DNA of 64,000 bases from Aquilaria yunnanensis. Taxonomy: Eukaryota > Streptophyta > Magnoliopsida > Malvales > Thymelaeaceae. Location: contig CM077595.1 in NCBI GenBank assembly GCA_039654915.1, positions 88,887,501-88,951,500 on the forward strand. Direction: 5' to 3'. Under the pieces are notes generated by a model that was not told the origin of the DNA, searched no databases, and saw nothing but the letters and a program-made list of their open reading frames with translations. Both the position numbers and the translations under genes were made by a program. Positions within the stretch are counted from its first letter, which is position 1; each line of letters starts with the position of its first letter. Below, piece by piece: positions 20,036-31,660 of the stretch.

Positions 20036-20280
20036 ATCAATCAGTCCATCTTACAACGATAGGAGCTTTCCTATCGTTAGAGGTTCTAAGGACATTTCCT
20101 TAACCTAAAACAAACAATCAATCCATCAGTCCATCTTACAACGATAGGAGCTTTCCTATCGTTAGAGGTTCTAAGGACCTTTCCTTAACCTCAAACAAAT
20201 AATCAATCAATCAGTCCATCTTACAACAATAGGAGCTTTCCTATCGTTAGAGGTTTTAAGGACCTTTCCTTAAACCTTAC
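20036..20280 (+). repeat. Three ~80-bp repeats with perfect hairpins
   Basis: Each unit holds AACGATAGGAGCTTTCCTATCGTT-type sequence: a 10-bp stem with a 4-base loop (one arm has a base change in the third unit), then AGGTTCTAAGGA / TCCTTAACCT, a second stem. They directly follow the longer array and precede the polypurine tract. Confidence 0.85.
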
Positions 20281-20370
20281 TGTTTGGGCGGCGAGAACAT
20301 TCTCAATGCCTACCTAAGCCGGACGAAATTTGGTAACGACTTTGCATACATCATGTCCCATGAAGCATGC

Positions 20371-20383
20371 AAAGGGGGGCAGC
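20371..20383 (+). promoter_or_regulatory. Polypurine tract
   Basis: AAAGGGGGGCAGC directly before the 3' LTR (TGTTGACACC at 20384). It would prime plus-strand DNA synthesis. Confidence 0.75.
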
Positions 20384-20455
20384 TGTTGACACCCAATTTC
20401 GTCCGGGTGTTTTAAAATTTTGAAAAAAATTTTATTAAAAAAAATTAATTTAAAA

Positions 20456-20486
<31 letters not shown>

Positions 20487-22904
20487 TTACTGTTATTATT
20501 AAAAAAAATTTAATTAGTTTAAAATATATTTTTTTTTTTGTGAAAATTTGATTTAAAATGATATATGTGTGAATATGTGTATGTTTGAAATAAAATAAAA
20601 TTTCATGAAAAAAATGACAAAAAATTAAAAGTTTGAGGTAAAAATGACAAAATTGAGAAGTTTCGGAAAAAATTGACAAATTCTAAAAGTTCCAGGAGCA
20701 TTTGGTAGTTTGTCACATAAAATTTTGAGCCTGCCGACGTTTTTGGCTCCAATTGACAGAAAACGACAAAATTGTCAAAATCAGAAGCTTCAGGAACTTA
20801 TCCAGAGGCTGAGAGACGTAAAGGACTAAAATTGTCATTTTACCAATTTAAAAGATAAGTTTGAAATTTTTTATTAATTTATCCATCAACAGTTCAGCTA
20901 AACTTCCTCTATAAATAGCCCCCCAAATTTTGTGCTGAACACAGAGAAAAATAGAAAGAAAAGCTTAGAGCTCCGTTTTTAAAATAGAAAAAATTACAGC
21001 CTTAGTCTCTAGCTCTCCTTCCTTTCCTCAGAAAATCTCAAAAACTTTTCATTTTGACGATTAAGCCATCTTCTTCCCCCCCGCGCGCCCTCTGTTTCCA
21101 TTTCTCAGAATTCAGAATTTAAAATCAAGGGTACAACTCTCATTTAATCCTTCATCTTTTCAATTTCTTTCACTTTGGTCACTAACTTTGTATTTTATTC
21201 TTGCAGAATTAATTACTAACCCTTTTAATTTTTACTTGTTTGTTTATTATTTGTTTATTACTAACCCCTTTTTTTATTGTTGTTATTAACTTACTAACAA
21301 CTAACTTTTAATACTATTATTGTTACTAACCTTTTAATTTTTGCATTATTACTAACTTTTATAATTGTTGTTAACAATTAATTAACTTTTATTATTGTTG
21401 TTAATTAATTAATTTAATTAACTTGGCTAACTTTTATTATTGTTGTTAATTAATTAATTTAATTAACTTGGCTAGCTTTTTATTATTTTTGTTAATTAAT
21501 TAATTTAATTAATTTGGCTAACTTTTTATTTATTGTTGTTAATTAATTTAATTAATTTGGCTAACTTTTTATTATTGTTGTTAATTAATTAATTTAATTA
21601 ACTTGGCTAACTTTTTACTGTTGTTAATTAATTAATTTAATTAACTTGGCTAACTTTTTATTATTGTGGTTAATTAATTAATTTAATTAACTTGACTAAC
21701 TTTTTATTATTGTTGTTTAACAATTAATTTAATTAACTTTGCTAACATTTATTATTATTTTTAAAGTGGATGGCCAAAAAGCCCCACTTTATTATTATTA
21801 ATTTTTTTTCTTTATATAATTTTTTTATTTAATTCACCTTTACCCTTTACTAATTAATAAATAAATGAAAATTAAAAGAAGATTATTTTGTAATTAATTA
21901 TTAAGGCTAATAAAAATTATTTTTAAAAAAGCCAATTATTTTTATTTTTATATACATGTTTTTAATTCTTTAAAGATAACAAAAAGTTAAAATTAATTTT
22001 AATAGTTATTTTTATCCAGTAAAAATAATAAAAAAATAAAAATAAAACCTGTTTAAAAAAAATACATGAAAATAAGACTTTATATTTTACTGATTTATTT
22101 AAAATATAACTTTTAAATCCACTAAAATAATAAATATTTTTCATTAAACAAGAAAACAAAAAGAAAATTAAAACAAGATAAGAAAAAGATAAGAAAGATA
22201 AGAAAAAGATAATAAAGATAAGAAAGATAAGATAAGATAAGAAAGATAAGAAGGAAAAGAAAGAAAAGAAAGAAAAGAAATAAAAATTTTTAGATTATTA
22301 ATGAACCTAAAAATTCTATAACAAAAAGAATTACGAATTAGTAATTAAACTAATAATTAATTCCATAAAAATAAGAATTAAATAATTAACTATAAATTAA
22401 ATCAACTTACATATCCGGATGATCCGTCAGGATCTGCGGTTTAAAAAAAATATCACCCTTTTAATTAAATAAATTAAATAAAAAAAAAAGATAAAAATCC
22501 ATATTTACAATATGGATTAAATTATTTAAAAGTTCACCAAATTCCGTGTCCAAATGACTCGGCAGAGTCCATGGTTCGGAATCAAAAATCTTCCGTGTCC
22601 AAATGACTCGGCAGAGTCCATGGTTCGGAAGTATAAAATTTCATACAAATTAATTAATTTAAAAATCCACATTTCGACTAATCCAGTTAAAATTTCTAAT
22701 TTTGAAAATTAACTGAGAATTATTTAAAAGCAAAGCAAAACAAAATTAAAATCAACTAAGGTGCCAATTTTTGGGCGTTTTAACAAAGTTGTTTTAACGT
22801 AACCGTACTCCCGATCCCCGAACTCTCGCAGACCAATTTTAAGGTGACCAATCGACCTAAGAAAACTGATTGGTGGCGACTCCCGAAAACCCGACGTTGC
22901 CACA
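20384..22904 (+). repeat. 3' long terminal repeat
   Basis: 2521 bp. Compared with the 5' LTR I find one base change (TAGTCCCTAG versus TAGTCTCTAG, near 7808/21007) and one extra A in a run near 22055. Followed by the duplicated ATCAG at 22905-22909. Confidence 0.95.
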
Positions 22905-23221
22905 ATCAGCTTGACATTTTGGACCATAAACTTAGTAACTACTTAATTATAGTATTTTTGTTTGATCTCTTGGTTTTTTTTTCTGGTGTGTTTTTTTCTA
23001 AACTAAAACATTAGTCACCATGGTTTGTTTATTTTTTTAGTGAAATAGAGCTTTTTTCCTTTAACTTTTCCTAAGTTAATTGTTGAACTCTTAATGCATA
23101 AGGTTTTTACATTTTCTTTCTAAATTCCCAAACTATTTTTTATTGCTTTCTTTCATTATTATTTTACTTAATATTGCGATATTATGTTACCAGTGTAACG
23201 CGCGGGCCTTTGAACCTTGCA

Positions 23222-26200
23222 TCTAATATATATTATAAAAACATGATACACTTCAGGATAAAAATGAATTTTCACTTAACAGACACAATATAGTATTGAC
23301 ATATGACAAATTTATCATTTTAGGTAAGAAATTTAATATTCTTTACTCCAATTTTCTAGTTGTGCCCTTGAACCAATTTGGCCTCCAATTATGTAGAATG
23401 AAACGGAATCATCTGAAGCTTTAAAAAGAAATCAACAAGTCAATGCCATTTTTTTTCTTAATTTTAAATGCTACATCAATCTTTACCATTTTTTATTTTC
23501 ACCCAACCCTCGCCTAAATCCCTAATTTTCTATTTGATTTTGGCCAACAAACCTTCACATAAGTCAATCTTGTCTTCCATCCTTTTCATCTTTAAGCTAA
23601 ATCAAAGAAATGGTTCTACTTTTGATTCAAATATATGATTTTTTTATGGAAGCGAGTTTTTTTCCTGGGGAGATTTTTTTTGTAGTCTTGAGGGAGATGG
23701 GTTTTTCTTCAAAAGAAAATTGGTGTCATGAGGGCGTTCGTGGTTGTGGCATGTAGAAGAAAACCATCACTGTGTACCCATACCCTGCCATCACCGTTAC
23801 CGACACTGGCCATTGTTTCCTATTCATTCAATCAATTATCAGCATGCTCAACATGTGGCATGACACTTGCAAATCAAGTTCTACATTAGAATTCTGGTTT
23901 CTTTTCATGGTTTTCATTTGTATCTAAGTTGTTGCTTATTTGGTTGGTTCAATATTATGTAGAGAAAATTGAGAAGCAAATAACAAAGGATTGGGTGTGA
24001 AAGAATTCACTGACATCAGTTTGTTATGATCACACTTGCTTTTTCGGTTTCTTTCATTCTTCCGTACAAACTGATGTATAAAAAAAAATATTGGAATAAA
24101 TTGATTGTGGATAAGGGAGACATATTAGTAGATGTTAATTTTGAGCTTGGTGTTCTCTTTTCTTTTAAAATTCTATTTTAGAGTTCTTATTAATAGTTTT
24201 ATTTTTTAACTTTCAATGAAGCATGAAGAAAGTGGCCTTGGAGTTTAATGTACAAAGCACTTCATTTCAACAATCACAGGTAGGTGTGTGAACCCTGCTA
24301 TATTTTTTCCCTCATCTTTTGGACCAGTAAATTGTTTCGACACATAACTATTTGGTTTAGGCTTTCACACTGTTGCTTGGTTCTTCTAAACAAATGTTTG
24401 TTGCTTCAAGTCTAGGTGTTTCAGTGCTCATGTGTACGTACTACCTTTTTTTGTTTTCCATTAGGTGCCTTGGATCAATGAGATGTCAATGACTCAATAA
24501 CATGTAAGATGTTCATCATTATTCTTCATTTTCAGAAATGTTAAGAGGTAGGAAGTCTTCCTCAAGTTTTTCCATGGGTTAAATTTGTCTAAGGTAGGGG
24601 CAATCACAGTTGATTGTGCAAGCAAACCAGGCATTTGCCCCAATTTCTTCTTTCTTTTTTGTTTGAAATGTTCTTGGCCCATAATATATTATTTTTATTG
24701 TAATTTCTTTTGCATGTTATTAGTTTGAATGGATGGTAGAACCTTATGAATATAAAGTTTGTTATTTATTACTATTGATTTCAAATAAGCTTTTGAAAAT
24801 TAGGTGTTGTTTGGTTATGCATTGTTGTTTTTATTTATTTATTTTTATTTCATTTACAAATAAAATATAAAGTGATTTTGGTATGCTGTTTTTGTTTCCT
24901 GTTTTAATAACTATGAAAGTTATAGTTCCAATATTGTTGAATCAAACTTTCAAGACCAAAGATGCATTTCTTCTACTAATGAAACTTGGTAGTCATTTTT
25001 GTTTGATTTAAATCATGAATTGATTTTACATGATTGTAGACTCTACATGTGCAATGTCATTATGTCAAGTTCAACTATAAAGTTAGCTGACATTAGATGT
25101 CATATATGTCAGAATTCTTGTTTGACATGTGGTAAGACATCAAAATTAGAATTAACATATTAGATTGTTAGGAAAGTTATAGGACTTCAATAGAAACTTA
25201 GAAGGCTTTAGGACTGAAATAGAAAAGGTATAATGGTTTTAGGATTGAATATTACTTTCCCCACATTTGATTTATGCAAATATCCATAATTTCATTTGTT
25301 TATTAAAAGTGGATCCGAATTTGATTTAGGGATTTAAAATTTATATATTTCCATTTTTTAGTTAACAATCACTTCTTTTTAGTTAGCATACAAGTTTTGT
25401 AAATCTTTGGCCAGCACATAAACTACTACTTCTCTCCTAAGGGGAAAGTGTATTTTGGTCTACAAAATTTCCAACACCTCATGCAATCGATTCACCCTTT
25501 TATCATCAAAATTGTTAAAAAAACAAAAACAACTCGTGACACAAACTATAGTAAGGTAAAATATTAAAAAGATTAACACTATTAACTAATTTAAAAGAAT
25601 AAAATTATTATCATGCCTATATAAAATGGAAACCATGTGCATTCGTTCACTCAAAATACGAAAAGAATATATTTGACAAATTGCCCTTTGAATTGATTAA
25701 CATATTTAAATTTTAGCTCAATCAACATTTAATTCTAAAGTCAAATCTATCATTTTATGTTACCAAATCTCTCTCTCTCTTTATATATATAAAAACCATT
25801 ACATTCTAAGGAAAAGTGGACATTTTATGTAATAGGCATGATATAAAATTGACACATTACAAATTTACCAATTTATGTAAGAATGTAAGAATTACCAGTT
25901 TTCCAAGACTAATCCTAAAGTAAATCTTGGTAATATGAAAGGTAATTTTTTTTTTTTCATTTGGGTGCACTAATGGAACGTTTTCAAATACTTGGGGAAG
26001 TATTAGAAGGTCATTTTTTTAATCAAGTCAACATCTTTAATACAAATAATCATTTTTTGATTTGATTTATTCAAATATCGTTACTTTCCTTTTATTATTA
26101 AAAATATATCCCGATTTGATTTTTTTTCTTTTTCTAGCCAGAACTAATTAGGGGTTTAAAATTGATATATTTTTTTTGAACCCTTGCCCTTTCCTAACTC

Positions 26201-26724
26201 CTAATCTCTTAAACTTTTAGTGTAGATACTTTTGTGTAAAAGAAAATTGATACATTTCCATATTTTTAGTTAACATTCATTTATTTTTAGTTAGCATATA
26301 CGCTTTGTAAATCTTTGGTAAAAACTTGAATACTATTTTCTCCAACAGGAAAGTGTATTTCGGTTCAAAAAATTTATAACACCTCATATAGTTAATTTCA
26401 CCCCCTCCACACACGTACAACCACATAAAGTAGGATACACTTCAGGGTGAAATGAACATTTTATATATAAGTTTTTTCCTCAATCATCTCCATACACACG
26501 CACACATGGTTAATAAATTAAGTGAAAATGCATTAGAAAATGTCATATAAGATGCAAATATCCTAATTATTATAGCCAAAGTTAGTGGCACATTATATTT
26601 ATCTTTATAAATAATAAAATTACCTTCACATTTAGAATAATATTTGTATAACAATTAAATATATATACTTTTTTAAAATTCAATCTAACTTAAAATCCCT
26701 CACAATGCGGGCTATATAAACTAG
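23222..26724 (+). mobile_element. Helitron-like block, composite of two related copies
   Basis: Two sites look like related Helitron 5' ends after an A: TCTAATATATATTATAAAAA at 23222 and TCTCTCTCTCTCTTTATATA at 25768, each followed by related sequence (AAAATTGACACATTACAAATTT-like). The right end reads CCCTCACAATGCGGGC, a decayed hairpin, then TATATAAACTAG followed by T, as in Helitron CTRR-T ends. Internal stretches at ~25250-25500 and ~26050-26410 are also duplicates. No Rep/helicase frame. The boundary between the two copies is unclear. Confidence 0.5.
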
Positions 26725-27507
26725 TTTAACTAATAACCAAAAGCTTAAACAATAATGTCGCACGGGGCTCAAAACTGTTAAGTACTCTGATGAGTAGGAA
26801 TCACATGATTAGGTTAGCAATCACGTTCGTTCACAATCCTGTCACAAATCATGTTTTTTTTTTTAATTTCGATAATTAATGCAAATTGGTGAGATTTATG
26901 TAATTAATCAATTAATTAATTAATGTACCGATTAATGATAACTTCAGAGGCGATTCATCAATCATCATGGATCCCACCGGCCGTGGGGCGCGTCCCCGGA
27001 GTGGCTGAAAGGTTGTCTTTTGCCATGCATATTGCGTGTTCATGATGATGACGACTAGCTATGCCAGCATCGGAATGTAAAAAAATATGCTACCCACCCC
27101 TACTCTTTCAAAATCTGACCATTTAAACCCTAATGTGGCCCTACTTTTAAAGTCATGGGAATGAAAAAAGTTTAATTTATTTTACTCAACCTTACCCATC
27201 CTCATTAAAGTAGTATATTTATATTAAAAATATAATTTTATTTTAAAAAAATCATAATTTAACATAAATTACTTTATATTACTTTAGCTTATGATGTTTT
27301 ACGTATTAATTAATTGTCAATATACATATTCTTTTAAAAATATATGTAAATATATATAAAAAAAAAATCTAAAACACTCAAACATATGTCTTAAAATGGG
27401 TTTGTGGATACTATCTGAACCCGATTATTTAAGCGGAGGGTTTACGATTAGCTATGCTTAGCTCAAACCTGAACCATTGACATCCCTATGCCTACACCAT
27501 CATCCTA
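26725..27507. other. Intergenic stretch
   Basis: No gene recognised. A short GC-rich patch at ~26970-27010 (GGGGCGCGTCCCCGG) stands out against the AT-rich surroundings, but has no ORF. Confidence 0.35.
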
Positions 27508-28553
27508 GCTTAATTGCATTTGTGGCCCCTAGTTATTTATTACTATCCTATTTGAGACTCTAACCTCAAATGTTTACATGGGAGGTTCTTGACCTAAATT
27601 TTTTATTACATTTTAAACCTTTGAATGAAGAAAACCGTTAGAAAAGATGAAATCAACCATGTGGCATGCTAATGTGGTATGATTTGCCACGGAGGCATAA
27701 TAATCAATGGCTGGGGATGATGCAGAAATGAACAAAACTAATAATAATAATAATTAAAAAAAAAAAAAGAAAACATGAAAAAAAGGAAAATAATTATTAA
27801 AAAAGGCCAAGAAAAAAAGAAAAAAAAAGCCCCATCACCGGCCATGTTCCCTTTGGCACCGCCATCCCTATGCCGTCCTTTACCATATCAATGCCTCCCA
27901 CTTCCTTCCCTGCCTAACCCGACACCTTCCCGCTGCCCTGCTTGTTTCAGCCGATGACTCGTTGCTCTAAGTGGCCGATGGTTCTCATTGTTTTTGGGCT
28001 CCTAATCGATTTACGATTTCAGGAGTTACGGCACGAAAAAAGGCAAAATCGAACAAGGAGGAGGTTGAAATCTAACGGTCGCACATAGGGCTGGTGCTGA
28101 GTGGATACGGGATGGAGGTGGCACTGCAACTCCAATTCATTTTTCCCAACTTCGATTTTGTTTTCCCCAACTCTGATTTTGCCACAGGGGGAGCATTTGC
28201 AGAGTGCTTTTGCGAAGAGAGGCCACCGGAGGAAGCGAAAGAGGAGGTGGATGGCCGCCGATGCTAGGCATAGGAGCAGCAGATGAGGCGGAAGGTTGGG
28301 TTTCAATTTATTCTTTTTTATTTTTTCCTTTTACACATCATTAATAGTAGGTGATTATTATGCAATTGTGGCAAAATCACGCCACGCTAGAGTGTCATGT
28401 GGTCAGTTTCATTTGTTTTAATGGTTTCCATCCTCTAAAAGTTTAAAATAAAATAAAAAAATTACGGTTAAGAACCTCTCATATAAGGTTTTGATGTTAG
28501 GGTCCAAAATAAAACAATAATAAAAGGTTAGGGGGCACGGATGCAATTAACCC
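27508..28553. mobile_element. Mutator-like element with GC-rich cargo, family A copy 2
   Basis: Ends are inverted: TTAATTGCATTTGTGGCCCC on the left and GGGGGCACGGATGCAATTAA on the right, with homology continuing past 90 bp (GGTTCTTGACC / GGTTAAGAACC). Termini and subterminal parts (TTTGCCACGGAGGCATAATA, then AATGAACAAAACTAATAA) match the 4.6-kb element. The core at ~27825-28310 is GC-rich and unrelated to that element's core. No clean target duplication; both flanks contain TCATC. Confidence 0.7.
27825..28310. pseudogene. Captured GC-rich fragment in Mutator-like element
   Basis: Pro/Leu/Ser-rich frames on plus (27775-27957) and a 95-codon frame on minus (28019-28306). I cannot identify the donor gene or the sense strand. 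Composition contrasts sharply with the AT-rich ends. Confidence 0.35.
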
Positions 28554-29785
28554 TCATCACCCTTTTAACTTTAACAAGTTAGGAAAATTACCAAAATCTC
28601 ATGAGGTCTACTCGAACCTATAGTTTTGTCCCTACATTTTCAAATACCTATATTAGCCCCCTAAAAATTAACTCTGTGAATAATCGTTACCACATAAAAG
28701 GAAAAATATGTGACTTAGCTCCTCTGAGCTTCTTTCACAAAAACTTTAGCACCCCAGCTTCTACATATAATGATTTACCCAATCCCTTAATAGCTTAACC
28801 TAAACCAAAACCCAAATCCCAAGACCAAGTTCATATATCAATCACTTACTTTATCTATCAAGTTTTATACATATTTGCCTTCTAATTTGTACAAATCTCA
28901 ATTTTTTTGCGAGAAATGAGATTTAACTTGTTCGCACATGTCTTTTTATGGGAGATCAAACCCGTATATACTTTTGAATATATAAGTAACATATTTGTAA
29001 TCTCATTTGTACATATATCACACATTATTTGTATAGATCTCTTCTTTCTTTTTATATATATATTGAACTTGTACATATTTGATATCTTATTTATATATAT
29101 CTACAATTTTAGTGGGAAAAAGGATTTAATGTGTTTATATTTTTTTTATGTTATAATGAATAGTATTGAAATATAAATATATATATAGACATAGGATGTA
29201 AGGTGTATATTTGACCTATCCTTAGTTAAGACTGACTTACGCTTGTGACATCGTCAAAGATAGTTTTTATCAAGAATAATTTCACAGTTACAAATAATTT
29301 ACAAATGTCAATTGGGAAATTGATGTCACACAATCATCAAACACGATTAGGTAAAAACTCAATTAATTTTAAGGTGTTGATTCAAACTTTGACTAACACA
29401 TGTACTACATATAGTCAAATATCCTCGTTGTCTTTTAACATTACAATCTGTTCTAAATGGTTACACCGGTTTTAGTGGAGCTATCTATCTTGCTACAAAA
29501 AATCACTTTTATAATTCTTGTTCACTTGCATATCTATCACTAGTCCTGTCTTTACTAAGTTTAATGTAAAGAGCCATAATCCAAAATGTAATTACAGATT
29601 GGAACTCTTTTCCAGCAAAGGAAAAAATAATATTATGGACAGAGGAAAACAAGCAACCTACTCCAACTAGAATGTGATCACAAGTATACCTTCTTCCTCA
29701 CCAAAAGGAATCCTAATCTGATCCTTATATTCACAAAAAAAATTCTAACACTACGACCAACATCTTTTGTCCTTTCCGCGAGACT
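28554..29785. other. Intergenic stretch downstream of the AAA-ATPase gene
   Basis: AT-rich, with scattered TTTGTACATAT-type words at ~28880-29100. The part next to 29786 would hold the 3' UTR of the minus-strand ATPase gene. No other gene recognised. Confidence 0.35.
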
Positions 29786-31213
29786 TTAATTAACATCAGC
29801 GGCGGAGATCCTCTGCGGTCTTTTTACTCTCCACAAGCCGTAGAGTTTCCTGGGCTCCTTTGTCGAGTTTTGACTTTCCTTGCAAAATTCTCCACTTGGC
29901 CCGCCGCTTTCTTCCACCGATTTCCTCGACCCGGCTTCGCTCAAACACCGTCCAATCCGCCCCTTCCCTTCCGTCTGCAACGCGCTGATGATTGATTTCA
30001 GTGCTCTACTCGGTGAGTTTCGATTCGCTATCATTAGCTCGCCGATCTCCGCCGGGCTCAAACTTGCGCCGGTGTGGAAAATCTCCTCCACCTGCGAGAA
30101 TAGCTTGTGGTCCTTGAGACCCAAATAACTATTGGCCAAAGTCTTGAACGATGTGAAATCGCACAACGGAAAATGAATGTGGACGTCGATTCGACCCGGT
30201 CTGAGAACTGCCGAGTCAACTTGATCTTTTTTGTTCATCGTGAAGGCCATAACTCGTTCCTCGCCGCAGCAAGAGCTCAAAATCCCATCCATAAAATTTA
30301 ACAGTCCGGATAAGCTCACAGCGGGAGATTTCTCGGCCAAGAATCGATCTAGATCTTCGATCAGAACCACTGATTTGCTCTTCGTCTGCAACAGGAGGAC
30401 TCTGAGATCCAAATCGTTAGATACTTTGGATAGGTCGATATCGTAGAGATCGTAGCCGAGGAAGTTGGCCATGGCGGCGACGAAGGTAGACTTCCCTGTT
30501 CCGCAAGGACCGTACAAGAGGTAGCTCCTCCGCCATACGCGGCCGAGCCGGTGATAGTATTGTTTGGCTTTAAGAAACGATTCGAGATCCGATTTAACCT
30601 TATTTTTGAGGTCGGGTTCCATGGCAATCGTGTCGAGAGTGGAGGGATGAGCGAAAGGGATCGATCTCCAAGGCCCGTCACATCCATTCCAGTCGCCGTT
30701 AATATTCACGTAAAGCTTCAAATCCCTCTTCTTCTGATCGATTTCGTCGGAGACTGAGTGGATATGCTGGAGATAAGGGCGAAGAATTCTACGCTTATCC
30801 GCTTTTCTGATCTTCAAAATGAAGTTTCTGCGATAATGACGATCGGATTCTGGTTGGTTGACCCAGTAAAGCCTGGCGCCGAGGAAATCGTCGTGGATGA
30901 TCTGGCTGGGATCGAGGGAGAGGACAATCTCGTTGGGTTTCTTCCCGGTGATGAGATTGGTGAAATCGGAGTCTTCGACCGAAGCCAGCGAATTCAGGTA
31001 AACCAAAACTCGCGTGTACAGCGAATTTTCCTGCAAATTGTCGTCGAGTTCTGGGACCCTGAAGAATTGATAAACGTGGAAACAATCCCCCACCGCCCAC
31101 CACCATTTCTTCACGGTGTATATCAACCCGGACTTGAATAGAATTACCCGGATTGCAAACAGAGAAATCACACATATTATCGATAGAAGGAATAAATCAA
31201 AAAGGATCTTCAT
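29786..31213 (-). CDS. AAA-ATPase, BCS1/AATP1-like (At2g46620-like)
   Basis: The 475-residue intronless protein belongs to the plant BCS1-like AAA-ATPase family. An N-terminal hydrophobic helix (about 7-28) anchors it in a membrane. The AAA-associated N-terminal region follows (about 29-190, with WWWAVGDCFHVYQFF). The ATPase core has Walker A GPCGTGKST (235-243), Walker B VVLIEDLD (282-289), sensor-1 Asn327 and the arginine-finger motif LRPGRID (337-343). The tail after 415 is low-complexity and charged. Family members sit in the ER or mitochondrial membrane and are often stress-induced; the substrate is unknown. Length and lack of introns fit the family. The start is the first ATG, directly before the membrane helix. 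Confidence 0.9.
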   Translation of the reverse strand: MKILFDLFLLSIICVISLFAIRVILFKSGLIYTVKKWWWAVGDCFHVYQFFRVPELDDNLQENSLYTRVLVYLNSLASVEDSDFTNLITGKKPNEIVLSLDPSQIIHDDFLGARLYWVNQPESDRHYRRNFILKIRKADKRRILRPYLQHIHSVSDEIDQKKRDLKLYVNINGDWNGCDGPWRSIPFAHPSTLDTIAMEPDLKNKVKSDLESFLKAKQYYHRLGRVWRRSYLLYGPCGTGKSTFVAAMANFLGYDLYDIDLSKVSNDLDLRVLLLQTKSKSVVLIEDLDRFLAEKSPAVSLSGLLNFMDGILSSCCGEERVMAFTMNKKDQVDSAVLRPGRIDVHIHFPLCDFTSFKTLANSYLGLKDHKLFSQVEEIFHTGASLSPAEIGELMIANRNSPSRALKSIISALQTEGKGRIGRCLSEAGSRKSVEESGGPSGEFCKESQNSTKEPRKLYGLWRVKRPQRISAADVN

Positions 31214-31660
31214 GGTTGGTTTGGTTTGGTTTGTTTATTTCCGAGAAATTAAAATCAGACAAGTGAAGCTATTGCGGTAGGTCTTGTTAAAGAAGGAAAG
31301 TTGGTGCTTACATTTTGGGGGAAGAGAAAGGCAAATGATGCGAAAAGGACAGAGAGGGAAAGCAAATTTACGAAAATTTGGCGGAGATTCCTCTGCCGGA
31401 GGAGGTTGGAAGGGTCGAAATGGTGGCGGACCTTTTGAAGACACGGAGGCGACGGGTTTAGTGTTTTGGTTATTTGGGTTAGCAGATGCGAATCGGACGA
31501 ATCTTTGTTTGTATCAGATTGGCGGTGGGGGTGAAGCGCCAAATTCTAGCTGCTCATTTATTGAGTATCTCCCATCATTTCCAGATCACAATCGTTTCGC
31601 CACCCCTGAGCCGTCTCCTCTCTGGATTGTCTTTTATAAATTTGCTCAAATGAATTGATT
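31214..31660 (-). promoter_or_regulatory. Upstream region of the AAA-ATPase gene
   Basis: Non-AT-rich stretch directly upstream of the minus-strand ATG; likely 5' UTR and promoter. Overlapping 69-124-codon frames on both strands look like chance frames in GC-richer DNA. No clear TATA box identified. Confidence 0.4.

Larger units (their letters stand above)
7185..22904 (+). mobile_element. Young non-autonomous LTR retrotransposon with accessory genes (Tat/Ogre-like)
   Basis: Complete element of 15,720 bp: 5' LTR 7185-9704, interior 9705-20383, 3' LTR 20384-22904, flanked by ATCAG at 7180-7184 and 22905-22909. LTRs begin TGTTGACACCC and end GTTGCCACA. A primer-binding site (TGGCGACTCCGCTGGGGA) sits 3 nt after the 5' LTR, and a purine tract AAAGGGGGG lies just before the 3' LTR. 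No recognisable gag, protease, reverse transcriptase, RNase H or integrase frame is present, so it must be moved by another element. PBS type, long LTRs and tandem repeats upstream of the 3' LTR suggest the Ty3/gypsy Tat/Ogre lineage (inference). It carries three cysteine-rich protein genes and one LOG gene in the sense orientation. Confidence 0.93.

Noticed and set aside
30361..31175. Frames on both strands overlapping the AAA-ATPase
   Set aside because: Alternative-frame shadows of a coding sequence with clear Walker motifs.
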